Source: Streptomyces sp. GESEQ-35
GTDB lineage: Bacteria; Actinomycetota; Actinomycetes; Streptomycetales; Streptomycetaceae
Reading direction: 5' to 3'
DNA length: 64,000 nucleotides
NCBI RefSeq assembly: GCF_017948485.1
Contig: NZ_JAFFSX010000002.1
Coordinates: 434,001-498,000, forward strand
Shown piece by piece: positions 43,057 through 52,444 of this stretch; position 1 is the stretch's first letter; every line of letters begins with the position of its first letter. The notes below the pieces were generated by a model, which saw nothing but the letters and a program-made list of their open reading frames with translations, was not told the DNA's origin and made no database searches. Both the position numbers and the translations under genes were made by a program.

Positions 43057-43395
43057 ATGGACAGCAACGCGACTCTCCCCAGCGTGGGCCAGACCTGGCT
43101 GGCGGACCTCGGCCCCGACACCCCGCTCGGCCACTTCACGGTGGAGATCACCTTCGACTCGGCGACCCAGGTCAGCTTCGAGGTGACGGGCGGCGCCATC
43201 AAGGGCCGTAAGCAGACGATGGAGTACACCACCACTCAGCTCCGCGACGGCCTGTTCGTCGTCCGCTGGACGGAGCCCGACGCCGGTGACCACGTCACTC
43301 ACATCGAGGACTACACCGAGGGCACCTGCATGGCCAGCTCCGTCATCGGAGGCGAGTTCGTCCAGCTCCACGGGAAGTGGAGCCGCGTCCGCTGA
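43057..43395 (+). CDS. MoaF-like small protein
   Basis: 112 residues, behind GAAAGAGG. It reads like the lipocalin-type MoaF N-terminal domain: GHFTVEITFDSATQVSFEV, DGLFVVRWTEPDAGDHVTHI and SSVIGGEFVQLHGKW. MoaF was named from a molybdenum/arylsulfatase operon, but its biochemical role is unclear. The same island holds a molybdenum aldehyde oxidase. It sits 35 bases after the DJ-1 gene. Confidence 0.72.
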   Translation: MDSNATLPSVGQTWLADLGPDTPLGHFTVEITFDSATQVSFEVTGGAIKGRKQTMEYTTTQLRDGLFVVRWTEPDAGDHVTHIEDYTEGTCMASSVIGGEFVQLHGKWSRVR

Positions 43396-43447
43396 TCCCG
43401 CGGGGCACGACCCCCAGCCGCGCGTCATGCTGACGGTGAGGACTTCC

Positions 43448-43468
43448 AGGGACAAATCTCTCCCCCTG
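43448..43468. promoter_or_regulatory. MmyB-type element C
   Basis: AGGGA-CAAATCT-CTCCCC in the 105 bp gap before the XRE gene at 43501. It suggests autoregulation from an internal promoter. Confidence 0.55.
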
Positions 43469-43500
43469 ACAACGCCGCTCTCCGATGCCAAGGTGATGGC

Positions 43501-44370
43501 ATGAACCGCGATCCTCACCGCCACGATCTGGGGGAATTCCTCAAGGCACGCCGCGCGGAGCTCGACCCGGCCGCCGTCGGTCTGCCCGACGGCGGCTCGC
43601 GTCGTGTCGCGGGCCTGCGTCGTGAGGAGGTTGCCGTACTGGCGGCCATCAGCACCGACTACTACGCCCGCCTCGAACAGGGCCGTATCCAGCCGTCGCC
43701 GTCCGTGCTGGAGTCCCTGGCCCGGGTGCTGCGCCTGGACGACGACCAGCGCGCCTACATGTACGAGCTCGCGGCCAAGGATGAATTCCGCCCGCCCCGT
43801 CGGCAGCCGCGCCTCAAGGCGCAGCCGCAGCTGCAGCGCATGCTCGACGACATGGCGCACACCCCCGCCTTCGTGATCGGGCCACGGACCGAGATCGTCG
43901 CCTGGAACGCCATGGGCGCCGCCCTGATCACCGACTTCGGGAAGATCCCCGAGAAGCAGCGCTACTACATCAGGCTGCTCATCACCGACCCCACGATGCG
44001 CGAGCTGTACGCGGACTGGGAGGGCGTGACCCGGCTGGCCATCGCCCAGATGCGGATGCACAACGCGAACAACCCCGGGGACGCGCAGCTCGCCGCCCTG
44101 GTGGGCGAACTCTCGGTCCGGGACGAGCAGTTCCGCCAGTGGTGGGGCTCCCACCACGTCGCCGTCCGGGACACCGGGACCAAGCACCTGCGCCACCCCG
44201 TCGTCGGCGACCTGCACCTCGACTGGAACGCCGTCACCTGGGCCGCCGACCCCGACCTGGCGATCATCGTCTGGACCGCCGAATCCGGCACCCCGACCCA
44301 CGACAGCCTGCGCATGCTGGCCTCCTGGGCGGCGGACCCGAGCCACTCGACCAGCGACAGCTCCGCCTGA
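43501..44370 (+). CDS. MmyB-like XRE family transcriptional regulator
   Basis: 289 residues. The XRE HTH (about 10-70) has HDLGEFLKARRAELDP, VAGLRREEVAVLAAIST and DYYARLEQGRIQPSPSVL. The MmyB-type PAS-like ligand domain (about 105-275) has EIVAWNAMGAALITDFGKIP, RQWWGSHHVAVRDTGTKHLR and HPVVGDLHLDWN. Members bind small hydrophobic ligands and often sit next to oxidoreductase genes. It is intact and 289 residues long, like the copy at 53228-54097. Likely master of the local GGGA-N7-TTCC elements. Confidence 0.92.
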   Translation: MNRDPHRHDLGEFLKARRAELDPAAVGLPDGGSRRVAGLRREEVAVLAAISTDYYARLEQGRIQPSPSVLESLARVLRLDDDQRAYMYELAAKDEFRPPRRQPRLKAQPQLQRMLDDMAHTPAFVIGPRTEIVAWNAMGAALITDFGKIPEKQRYYIRLLITDPTMRELYADWEGVTRLAIAQMRMHNANNPGDAQLAALVGELSVRDEQFRQWWGSHHVAVRDTGTKHLRHPVVGDLHLDWNAVTWAADPDLAIIVWTAESGTPTHDSLRMLASWAADPSHSTSDSSA

Positions 44371-44382
44371 CCGTCGCCCAGG

Positions 44383-44422
44383 TCTTCCCTTCGTCGCCGA
44401 GGTATTCCCTTCAAAGGGGGAG
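44383..44422. repeat. Tandem 20 bp repeat before the MFS gene
   Basis: Two adjacent 20-base units (44383-44402 and 44403-44422) differ at only 2 positions. Both end AGGTNTTCCCTTC. They run straight into element D. Confidence 0.65.
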
Positions 44423-44467
44423 CCTTTCTTCCTACGCGCCCCGCGCCTAGGAAGAAGCTCTCCCTTT
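44417..44467. promoter_or_regulatory. MmyB-type elements D and D' (head to head)
   Basis: GGGGA-GCCTTTC-TTCCTA (44418-44435) on the plus strand and AGGGA-GAGCTTC-TTCCTA on the minus strand (44449-44466) face each other. They form a large imperfect dyad with a GC-rich centre. It lies between the XRE gene and the MFS gene and could also act as a terminator for the former. Confidence 0.6.
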
Positions 44468-44623
44468 TTCGTGTACGGCTCTCCTGGCACGCTCGTCACG
44501 AGGCCCACCGCGCCGCGCGTCCCCGCCCCCGGTCCGGCCCTCTTCCCACCGACAGAACCGGTTCCTCAGCGCCGAGGCGTCCGACCTGCCTGCTCATCCG
44601 CCAGGAAAGAGATCCACCTCCCC

Positions 44624-46045
44624 ATGTCCCTGACCCAGTCCCGCCTCGGGACGCTGCCCTCGGCCGCCCCCGAACCGCGCTGGACCGCCCGCTTCTGGGC
44701 CGTCCTCGCCGTGCTGTGCCTCGTGCTGTTCCTCGACGGCCTCGACGTCTCCATGGTCGGCGTCGCCCTGCCCTCCATCGGCCACGACCTCGGCATGGCC
44801 ACCGGCTCACTGCAGTGGATCATCAACGGCTACGTCCTCGGCTACGGCGGACTGATGCTGCTCGGCGGCCGCACCGCCGACCTGCTCGGACGCCGGCGGG
44901 TCTTCCTCGTCGCGCTGGCCGTCTTCGCCGCCGCCTCGCTGCTCGGCGGTCTGGTCGACGACGGCTCGCTGCTGATCGCCACCCGCTTCGTCAAGGGCGT
45001 GGCCGCCGCCTTCACCGCGCCCGCCGGCCTGTCGATCCTCACCACGACGTTCCCGGAGGGCCCGCAGCGCAACCGGGCGCTGTCGGTCTTCAGCCTCTTC
45101 GGCGCCCTGGGCTACTCCTCGGGCCTGATACTGGGCGGCCTGCTCACCGGGATCGGCTGGCGCTGGACCTTCCTCATGCCGGTCCCGCTCGCCCTGCTCG
45201 CGCTGGTCGTCGGCCTGATCCTGATCCCGCGCGACCGCCGCACCGAAACCGGCGGCCAGGACCCGGCGGGAGCGGTCACCCTCACCGCAGGCATGCTGCT
45301 CGCGGTCTACGCCGTGGTCACCGCCCCGCAGACGGGCTGGACCTCCGCGGCGACGCTCGCCGCCTTCGGCGTCGCCGCCCTGCTGCTGCTCGCCTTCGTC
45401 CTGGTCGAGCAGCGGGTCCGGCACCCGCTGGTCCGCTTCGGCATCCTGCGCAAGGCCACCACGGTCCGGGCCAACCTCAGCATCGTCGCGCTGATGGGCT
45501 CCTACCTCAGCTTCCAGTTCATGATGACGCTGTTCCTGCAGGACGGACTCGGCTGGTCGCCCCTGCGCATGGCCTTCGCGCTGCTGCCCGTCGGCCTGAT
45601 CGTCGCCGTCGGCTCGCCCCTCACCGGCCGACTCGTCAACCGCTTCGGCACGGCACCGCTGATCATCGCCTCGATGACCTCGCTGACCCTCGGCTACGTC
45701 TGGTTCCTGGCCACGGCCGGCTCCTCGCCCGACTACCTGCTCGCCATGCTCCCGTCCCTGCTGCTCCTCGGCGGCGGCTTCGCGTTCGGCTACAGCGCCA
45801 TCATGGCCCAGGCCACCGAAGGCATTGACGACTCCGAACAGGGCCTCGCCTCCGGCCTGGTGCAGACCTCGGGCCAGGTCGGCGCCGCCCTCGTCCTCGC
45901 CGTACTCACCGCCGTGATCGCCCAAGCGGGCGACAGCGGCGGCGACTTCACCGCCTACCGACCCGGCCTGAACCTGGTCACCGGCGTCGCGGCGATCGGG
46001 CTGTTCCTGAACCTGGTGCCCGTGCTGCGCCTCCGGCGACGCTGA
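44624..46045 (+). CDS. MFS transporter, DHA2 drug exporter type
   Basis: 473 residues. Motif A is GGRTADLLGRRRVFLVAL. The exporter motif C region is GYSSGLILGGLLTGIGWRW. LDGLDVSMVGVALPSIGHDL is the first-helix signature of DHA2 pumps. Fourteen helices are predicted. Control by the adjacent MmyB-type regulator is likely from elements D/D'. It probably expels the same toxic compounds that the oxidoreductases handle. Confidence 0.9.
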   Translation: MSLTQSRLGTLPSAAPEPRWTARFWAVLAVLCLVLFLDGLDVSMVGVALPSIGHDLGMATGSLQWIINGYVLGYGGLMLLGGRTADLLGRRRVFLVALAVFAAASLLGGLVDDGSLLIATRFVKGVAAAFTAPAGLSILTTTFPEGPQRNRALSVFSLFGALGYSSGLILGGLLTGIGWRWTFLMPVPLALLALVVGLILIPRDRRTETGGQDPAGAVTLTAGMLLAVYAVVTAPQTGWTSAATLAAFGVAALLLLAFVLVEQRVRHPLVRFGILRKATTVRANLSIVALMGSYLSFQFMMTLFLQDGLGWSPLRMAFALLPVGLIVAVGSPLTGRLVNRFGTAPLIIASMTSLTLGYVWFLATAGSSPDYLLAMLPSLLLLGGGFAFGYSAIMAQATEGIDDSEQGLASGLVQTSGQVGAALVLAVLTAVIAQAGDSGGDFTAYRPGLNLVTGVAAIGLFLNLVPVLRLRRR

Positions 46046-46056
46046 GCCCTGACAGA

Positions 46057-46094
46057 CGGAAACCCGACCCGGGGCCGCCCGAGTCGGGTTTCCG
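46057..46094 (+). terminator. 12 bp hairpin after the MFS gene
   Basis: CGGAAACCCGAC (46057-46068) pairs perfectly with GTCGGGTTTCCG (46083-46094) around a 14-base loop, 11 bases after the stop. Confidence 0.7.
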
Positions 46095-46162
46095 CGAGCA
46101 GCGGTCACGCCAGGTTCCGAAATGCCGCGAGTCTACCGCCTACTTGCGGACAGGAAAACCAA

Positions 46163-46183
46163 GGGGGGATAAAACTCTCCCTG
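46163..46183. promoter_or_regulatory. MmyB-type element E
   Basis: GGGGA-TAAAACT-CTCCCT (46165-46182), about 155 bases before the aldehyde oxidase operon. Its TAAAAC core equals that of element A. Confidence 0.6.
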
Positions 46184-46336
46184 CCATGGGTGGTGTCGGT
46201 GGTGCAAGACTTCCGGCGTGATCAGCCGCCATGCCGAGGCGAGCGGTCACCCTGATTCCCGCGGTGACGTCGATCCCGTGCCTTGTCTCCCGCTGGTGTA
46301 CACGACTGATTTCGTCCGTGATGCAAAGGCGTACGC

Positions 46337-46975
46337 ATGTCCTCTGAACTCTCTGAATCTGTTGTTCCTCCCCCCGCTGGAGCAAGTGAGTCCACCTCGG
46401 GGCCCAGCCGGCGCACCTTCATCGCCAACAGCGCCGCGGTGGGCGGTGTCGTGGTGGCTGGAGGAACGCTCCTTGTCGGCTCTGAGGAAGCGGCCGCCGC
46501 CGGGGCCGCACCCTCCAGCCGTGTCTCCCTGACGGTCAACGGAACCCGTCGGACGGTGACCGTGGACAACCGGACCTCGCTGCTGGACCTGCTGCGCGAG
46601 CATCTCGACCTGACGGGCTCGAAGAAGGGCTGCAACGCCGGCGCCTGCGGAGCGTGCACGGTGCTGGTCGACGGACAGCGGGTCAACGCCTGCTTGATGC
46701 TGGCCGTGCGGCTGGAAGGCGCCGAGGTCACCACCATCGAGGGCCTGGCCGAGGGCGACGAACTGCACCCGTTGCAGCAGGCGTTCATCGGCGAGGACGC
46801 CTTCCAGTGCGGCTACTGCACCCCTGGGCAGATCCTCTCCGGTGTCGGCTGCATCCAGGAGGGCCACACCGGTTCGCCGGAGGAGATCGGGGAGTGGATG
46901 AGCGGCAACATCTGCCGCTGTGGCTGCTACGTCAAGATCGTGCGCGCGGTCGAACAGACCGCGGGCCGGAAGTAA
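46337..46975 (+). CDS. paoA: Aldehyde oxidoreductase [2Fe-2S] subunit (PaoA/YagT-like)
   Basis: 212 residues. The twin-arginine signal SRRTFIANSAAVGG (about residues 24-37) predicts export of the folded complex. Plant-type [2Fe-2S] cysteines: GCNAGACGACTVL and a following Cys. The second cluster is CGYC-TPGQ and NICRCGC. It passes electrons from the molybdenum centre toward FAD. It is the first gene of a PaoABC-type operon, with a 15-base gap to the FAD subunit. Weak AAAGGC ribosome site. Confidence 0.9.
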   Translation: MSSELSESVVPPPAGASESTSGPSRRTFIANSAAVGGVVVAGGTLLVGSEEAAAAGAAPSSRVSLTVNGTRRTVTVDNRTSLLDLLREHLDLTGSKKGCNAGACGACTVLVDGQRVNACLMLAVRLEGAEVTTIEGLAEGDELHPLQQAFIGEDAFQCGYCTPGQILSGVGCIQEGHTGSPEEIGEWMSGNICRCGCYVKIVRAVEQTAGRK

Positions 46976-46990
46976 GGAGCGGTCGACCCC

Positions 46991-47971
46991 ATGCACCCCT
47001 TCTCCTACACCCGTGTCTCCGACACCCGGGAAGCCCTCAAGGCCGGTCGTACCGGCGGTCGTTACATCGCCGGGGGCACCACGCTGGTCGACCTGATGCG
47101 GGAGACCGTCGAACGCCCCGAGGCGCTGGTCGACATCTCCCGCCTGCCGTTGCGCGAGGTCACCGTCACCGAGCGCGGGGGCTTGCGCATCGGTGCGCTG
47201 GTGCGGATGGCCGAGGCTGCCGCGCACCCCAAGGTACGCACCCTGTATCCCGTCATTTCCCAGGCCCTGGAACTCAGTGCGTCCGCCCAGCTGCGGAACA
47301 TGGCCAGCATCGGCGGCAACATCATGCAGCGCACCCGTTGCACCTACTTCCGGGATGTGACTGCTGCCTGCAACAAGCGCGAGCCCGGCTCCGGTTGCGC
47401 GGCCCGGGAGGGCTTCAACCGGATGCACGCGATCCTCGGCACCTCCGACGCCTGCGTGGCCACCCATCCCTCCGACGTGGCCGTGGCCTTCGCCGCCCTG
47501 GAGGCAACCGTGCATCTCCTCGGGCCGGAGGGCGCGCGCACCCTGCCGTTCGCCGACTTCCTGCTACGGCCCGGCACTACCCCGAACCGTGAACAGGCCC
47601 TCAGGAAAGGCGAGTTGATCACGGCGGTGGAGATCCCGGCGCTTCCGCGTCCGCTCAAGTCCGGCTACCTGAAGGTGCGCGACCGGCAGTCCTACGAGTT
47701 CGCCCTGACCTCGGCGGCAGTCGCGCTGCACATCCGGGGCGGGGTTATCCAGGAGGCGAAGGTCGCAGCCGGTGGCGTGGGGACCGTGCCGTGGAAACTG
47801 CCCGCCGTCGAGCAGCACCTCGTCGGTGAGCGTCCCTCGGAGTCCCTGTGGACGTCCGCTGCCACGAAGGCGGCGGTCGGTGCCCGGCCCCTTCAGCAGA
47901 ACGGCTTCAAGGTCGAGCTGCTGAAGCGGACCGTCGAACGCCAGCTGCGCATCGTAGGAGGTACGAAGTGA
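46991..47971 (+). CDS. paoB: Aldehyde oxidoreductase FAD subunit (PaoB/YagS-like)
   Basis: 326 residues. The FAD site is GGRYIAGGTTLVDLMRE and ASIGGNIMQRTRCTYFRD. Cysteines in TRCTYFRDVTAACNKREPGS and GCAAREGF match the extra [4Fe-4S] cluster known in E. coli PaoB. The C-terminal CO-dehydrogenase flavoprotein domain follows. A ribosome site AAGGAGCGG precedes the ATG. The stop overlaps the next start as GTGA. Confidence 0.9.
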   Translation: MHPFSYTRVSDTREALKAGRTGGRYIAGGTTLVDLMRETVERPEALVDISRLPLREVTVTERGGLRIGALVRMAEAAAHPKVRTLYPVISQALELSASAQLRNMASIGGNIMQRTRCTYFRDVTAACNKREPGSGCAAREGFNRMHAILGTSDACVATHPSDVAVAFAALEATVHLLGPEGARTLPFADFLLRPGTTPNREQALRKGELITAVEIPALPRPLKSGYLKVRDRQSYEFALTSAAVALHIRGGVIQEAKVAAGGVGTVPWKLPAVEQHLVGERPSESLWTSAATKAAVGARPLQQNGFKVELLKRTVERQLRIVGGTK

Positions 47972-50160
47972 GCCCCCAGCCGCAGGCAGCCGTCGGCGCG
48001 CCGCTGTCCCGGGTGGACGGCCGGCTCAAGGTCACCGGTAAGGCGTTGTACGCCGCCGAACACGATGTCGACGGAGCCGTACACGCCGTCATCGTCGACG
48101 CGAGCATCGGACGAGGCCGCATCACCTCCATCGACACCGGCGCCGCCGAAGCCCACCCGGGCGTACTGCGGGTGATCAGCCACCGCAATGCCCCGAACCT
48201 GCCGTACCGCGACAACCCCGGCTCCAACAACCCGCCTGGCCGACGACTGCGGGTCTTCCAGGACGACCGGGTGGTCTTCCACGGCCAGCCCGTCGCTGTG
48301 GTGATCGCCTCGACCCTGGAGGCCGCGCAGCACGGTGCGAGCCTGGTCGAGGTCCGCTACGAGGCCGAAACGCCGTCGACCGACCTGCACGAGGCCGAGC
48401 CCGGGGCGCCGACGGACTACGCGCGCGGCGACGCGGAAGCAGGCTTGAGCAACGCCGCCGTACGGCTGGACCTGGCCTACGAGCTGGCGCGCAATCACCA
48501 CAACCCGATGGAGCCGCACGCCACCATCGCCCGCTGGGACGGCGACAAGCTGACCGTGTGGGACAAGACCCAGTGGGTGATGGGTACGCACGACGAGCTC
48601 GCAGCCGTGTTCGACCTGCCCGCGGATGCGGTACGCGTGATCTCGCCGTTCGTCGGCGGCGGTTTCGGCAGCGGACTGCGCTGCTGGCCGCACACGATCG
48701 TCGCCGCGCTGGCCGCGCGGGTGACGCGTCGTCCGGTCAAGCTGGTGCTCAGCCGCAAGCAGATGTACTTCGGCACCGGCTTCCGGCCGTCGTACGAGTA
48801 CCGGCTGCGACTCGGGAGCGACCGGCGAGGTCGGCTGAACGCCGCGATCCACGACATCGACGCCGAGACCTCCTCGTTCGAGACGTTCAACGAGGCGGTC
48901 ATGTCGGCCGGGCAGATGCTCTACAGCATGCCGAACGTGCGCCAGTCGTACCGGACCGTGCCGCTGGATGTGAACACGCCGATCTGGATGCGCGGGCCGG
49001 GTTTCGCCTCGGCGTCGTTCGTGATCGAGTCCGCGATGGACGAGCTCGCGCACGAACTCGGCGTCGACCCGATCGAGTTGCGCCGGCGCAATGAGCCGCG
49101 CGAGGACGAGTCGACGAACGAGCCGTTCTCCACCCGGCGGCTCGGTGAGTGCTACACGGTCGGTGCCCGTGAGTTCGGATGGGACCGCCGTGACCCGAGG
49201 CCGCGCTCGACGTGGGACGGGGACCAGCTGATCGGTCTCGGTATGGCCGCCGGTGTGTACGACCCGGGGCGGTTTCCCGCGCAGGCGCGGGCCCGGCTGG
49301 ATGCCGACGGCACCGCGGTGGTCGAGGCGGCCACCAGTGACATGGGGCCGGGCACCTACACCTCGCAGACCCAGGTGGCCGCGGACGCGCTCGGGCTGAC
49401 GATGCGCACGGTGACCTTCCGCCTCGGTGACTCCCTCTATCCGCCGACCTCGCCGCATGGCGGCTCGGCGACCATGGCCAGTGTCGGCTCGGCTGTCGTC
49501 GACGCCTGCAACCAGGTGCGACAGCAGGCGATCAAGGTGGCCGTCGAGGACCGGGAGTCGCCGCTGTACGGCGTGACCGCGGACCACGTGGTCGTACGCA
49601 ACGGTCGGCTGCACGTGCAGAACAATCCGGCCCGCGGGGAGACGTACAAGAGTCTGCTGGCCCGCAACGACCGCTCCTACCTGGAAGCCAACGGCACCTA
49701 CGACGGGCCGGGCAGCGAACGATCTGCCTACTTCGCCTACAACGCCACCTTCGCCGAGGTCGCCGTAGATGCGAATCTTGGTCTGGTGCGGGTGCGGCGG
49801 ATGCTCGGCGTGTACGACGCGGGACGGATCATCAGCCCCAAGCTGGCCCAGAGTCAGGCGTTCGGCGGCATCGTGGGCGGCATTGGTACGGCGCTGCTTG
49901 AACACACGGTCACCGACCACCGGGACGGGCGGATCGTGAACGCCAGCCTGGCCGACTACCTCGTACCCGTGAACGCCGACGTCCCCGAGATCAAGGCGAT
50001 CTACCTCGACGGCGAGGACAACGCCGGCAACCTGCTCGGCGTCAAGGGACTCGGTGAGGTCGTCCAGGTGGGTGTGGCGGCCGCGATCGGCAACGCGGTC
50101 TTCAACGCCACCGGCCGACGGATCCGCCAACTGCCCATCACCGCCGAGGCGTTGCTCTGA
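47968..50160 (+). CDS. paoC: Aldehyde oxidoreductase molybdopterin subunit (PaoC/YagR-like)
   Basis: 730 residues from GTG at 47968, behind AGGAGG. Xanthine-oxidase-type large subunit: SRVDGRLKVTGKALYAAEHD at the start, FVGGGFGSGLRCWPHT, PIWMRGPGF, and the active-site Glu in LLGVKGLGEVVQVG (about residue 703). It oxidises aldehydes, probably aromatic ones, to acids in the exported complex. It has no signal of its own and should travel with the PaoA Tat signal. Confidence 0.92.
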   Translation: MSPQPQAAVGAPLSRVDGRLKVTGKALYAAEHDVDGAVHAVIVDASIGRGRITSIDTGAAEAHPGVLRVISHRNAPNLPYRDNPGSNNPPGRRLRVFQDDRVVFHGQPVAVVIASTLEAAQHGASLVEVRYEAETPSTDLHEAEPGAPTDYARGDAEAGLSNAAVRLDLAYELARNHHNPMEPHATIARWDGDKLTVWDKTQWVMGTHDELAAVFDLPADAVRVISPFVGGGFGSGLRCWPHTIVAALAARVTRRPVKLVLSRKQMYFGTGFRPSYEYRLRLGSDRRGRLNAAIHDIDAETSSFETFNEAVMSAGQMLYSMPNVRQSYRTVPLDVNTPIWMRGPGFASASFVIESAMDELAHELGVDPIELRRRNEPREDESTNEPFSTRRLGECYTVGAREFGWDRRDPRPRSTWDGDQLIGLGMAAGVYDPGRFPAQARARLDADGTAVVEAATSDMGPGTYTSQTQVAADALGLTMRTVTFRLGDSLYPPTSPHGGSATMASVGSAVVDACNQVRQQAIKVAVEDRESPLYGVTADHVVVRNGRLHVQNNPARGETYKSLLARNDRSYLEANGTYDGPGSERSAYFAYNATFAEVAVDANLGLVRVRRMLGVYDAGRIISPKLAQSQAFGGIVGGIGTALLEHTVTDHRDGRIVNASLADYLVPVNADVPEIKAIYLDGEDNAGNLLGVKGLGEVVQVGVAAAIGNAVFNATGRRIRQLPITAEALL

Positions 50161-50309
50161 CGACACCGCCTCCATAGACGGGTCCGGCAGCCGAACCCCC
50201 CGTACGGATGCCGGACCTCCCCGGGCCGCCGCCGCGCATGCGCCCCCGTCGTCGCGGCGGCGGCCCGCTCACCTTCTGCGACAGCGACCGTCTGTTCTGG
50301 AGACCCCCC

Positions 50310-51470
50310 ATGCTGAACATCGCGGACGCACTGCACCGCTGGTGCCGCGAGAAACGCCCTTTCGCGCTCGCCACCGTCGTCGACGTCACCGGCAGCGCAC
50401 CCCTGCCCATCGGTACGTCGGTGGCGGTGGACGAGGACGGCAACGCCGTCGGCAGCATCTCCGGCGGCTGTGTCGAAGGCGCAGTGTACGAACTGTGCCG
50501 GCAGGTCCTCCACGACTGCGGCACCCCCCAGCGTGCGTGGTTCGGCTACTCCGACGACGATGCCTTCGCCGTGGGTCTGACCTGCGGTGGGGAACTCGAC
50601 GTGCTCGTGCAGCATGTCGACCCGGCCACCCAGCCGCACCTCGGCGCGGCGCTTGCCGAGGCGGTCCAGGGCCGGCCCGCCGCCGTCGCCCAGGTCGTGG
50701 ACGGCTCTCTCGTCGGCGCCATGTTGAGCGTGCTCGGCGACAGTTGGATCGCCGACAGCATGCTCGGCGACGGGCAGACCGGCCGGGCAGTGGCGGACCG
50801 GGCCAGCGCCCAACTGCGCACCGGACGCACCGCACTCCTCGCCCTCGGCGGAGACGCCGACACCTGCCCCGAGAAGCTCTCCGTCCTCGTCCACGCAGCC
50901 GCCACCCGCCCCCGCATGCTGATCTTCGGCGCGATCGACTTCGCCGCCGCCCTCGCCCAAGCCGGCCGCTTCCTCGGCTGTCACGTCACCGTGTGCGACG
51001 CCCGACCCGTCTTCGCCACCGAAGCCCGCTTCCCGCACGCCGACGAAGTGGTCGTCGACTGGCCCCACCGCTACCTGGCACAGACGGCCGTGGACGCCCG
51101 AACCGCCGTCTGCGTGCTGACCCACGAAGCCAAGTTCGACATCCCCCTGCTCCAACTCGCCCTCGACCTGCCCGTCGGCTACGTCGGCGCCATGGGCTCC
51201 CGCCGCACCCACGGCGAGCGTCTGCGTCGCCTGCGTGAAGTCGGGGTCACCGAAAGACAGTTGGCCCGACTTCGCTCCCCGATCGGCCTCGACCTCGGCG
51301 CCCGCACCCCCGAGGAGACGGCCATCTCCATCACCGCCGAGATCATCGCCCACGCCAACCAGAGCACCGGCCTGCCCCTGACCCGGGTCGGCGGCCCGAT
51401 CCACCGCGTTTCCGAGGCGGTGTCGGAGACGGTGCGCCAGAGGAGAGGAACGGTCTCGGGAACGTGCTGA
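50310..51470 (+). CDS. xdhC: XdhC/PaoD-like molybdenum cofactor chaperone
   Basis: 386 residues. The N-terminal XdhC_CoxI domain has GSAPLPIGTSVAVDEDG, GSISGGCVEGAVYELC and TCGGELDVLV. The C-terminal Rossmann-like domain has MLIFGAIDFAAALAQAG, and PVGYVGAMGSRRTHGERL. Such proteins bind, sulfurate or protect the cofactor and insert it into the partner oxidase. It follows paoC by 149 bases and overlaps the MoaA start by 7 bases. Confidence 0.88.
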   Translation: MLNIADALHRWCREKRPFALATVVDVTGSAPLPIGTSVAVDEDGNAVGSISGGCVEGAVYELCRQVLHDCGTPQRAWFGYSDDDAFAVGLTCGGELDVLVQHVDPATQPHLGAALAEAVQGRPAAVAQVVDGSLVGAMLSVLGDSWIADSMLGDGQTGRAVADRASAQLRTGRTALLALGGDADTCPEKLSVLVHAAATRPRMLIFGAIDFAAALAQAGRFLGCHVTVCDARPVFATEARFPHADEVVVDWPHRYLAQTAVDARTAVCVLTHEAKFDIPLLQLALDLPVGYVGAMGSRRTHGERLRRLREVGVTERQLARLRSPIGLDLGARTPEETAISITAEIIAHANQSTGLPLTRVGGPIHRVSEAVSETVRQRRGTVSGTC

Positions 51471-52444
51471 TCGACACCTACGGCCGGGTGGCCACCGACT
51501 TGAGAGTCTCGCTGACCGACCGATGCAACCTGCGGTGTACGTACTGCATGCCCGAGGAGGGCCTGCAGTGGCTGGCGAAGCCCGACCTCCTCACGGACGA
51601 CGAGATCGTCCGTCTGATCGACATCGCGGTCACCTCCCTCGGTATCGAGGAGGTCCGCTTCACCGGCGGCGAGCCCCTGCTGCGCCCCGGCCTGGCGGGC
51701 ATCGTCGAGCGGGTCGCGGCTCTGAGGCCCCGCCCCCGGATGTCGCTGACGACCAGCGGCATTGGCCTCAACCGCACCGCCACCGTACTGAAGGCGGCGG
51801 GCCTGGACCGGGTCAACGTCTCCCTCGACACTCTCCGCCCGGACGTCTTCAAGACCCTCACCCGCCGGGACCGCCACAAGGACGTCATCGAGGGCCTGTA
51901 CGCCGCCCGAGAAGCGGGTCTGACCCCGGTGAAGGTCAACTCGGTCCTGATGCCGGGACTGAACGACAACGAGGCCCCCGACCTGCTGGCCTTGGCGGTC
52001 GAGCACGACTACGAACTGCGCTTCATCGAGCAGATGCCCCTGGACGCCCAGCACGGCTGGAAGCGCGACAGCATGATCACCGCAGGGGACATCCTGACCT
52101 CCCTGCGCAACCGCTTCGAGCTGACGGAGGAGGGTTCCCAGGCCCGGGGTTCGGCGCCGGCCGAGAGCTGGATGGTGAACGGCGGCCCGCACCGCGTGGG
52201 CGTGATCGCCTCGGTCACCCGCCCGTTCTGCGACCGCACCCGGCTCACAGCAGACGGGCAGATACGGACCTGCCTGTTCGCCCGAGAGGAGACCGACCTC
52301 CGCGCCGCCCTGCGCTCCGGCGCCGGCGACGAGGTGATCGCGTACATATGGCGCGAGGCGATGCTGGACAAGAAGGCCGGCGCGGGGCTGGACGCCCCGT
52401 CCTTCATCCAGCCGGACCGACCCATGTCCGCGATCGGAGGCTAG
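51464..52444 (+). CDS. moaA: GTP 3',8-cyclase MoaA
   Basis: 326 residues from GTG at 51464. The radical SAM cluster is SLTDRCNLRCTYCMPEEGL (about residues 15-33). SAM-binding FTGGEPLLRPGL follows. The second, C-terminal [4Fe-4S] cluster includes FCDRTRLTADGQIRTCLF. The chain ends Ile-Gly-Gly, the conserved MoaA C-terminus needed for activity. It makes the first cyclic intermediate of molybdenum cofactor from GTP. Its place after the oxidase and chaperone makes a self-supplied molybdoenzyme unit. Confidence 0.92.
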   Translation: MLIDTYGRVATDLRVSLTDRCNLRCTYCMPEEGLQWLAKPDLLTDDEIVRLIDIAVTSLGIEEVRFTGGEPLLRPGLAGIVERVAALRPRPRMSLTTSGIGLNRTATVLKAAGLDRVNVSLDTLRPDVFKTLTRRDRHKDVIEGLYAAREAGLTPVKVNSVLMPGLNDNEAPDLLALAVEHDYELRFIEQMPLDAQHGWKRDSMITAGDILTSLRNRFELTEEGSQARGSAPAESWMVNGGPHRVGVIASVTRPFCDRTRLTADGQIRTCLFAREETDLRAALRSGAGDEVIAYIWREAMLDKKAGAGLDAPSFIQPDRPMSAIGG

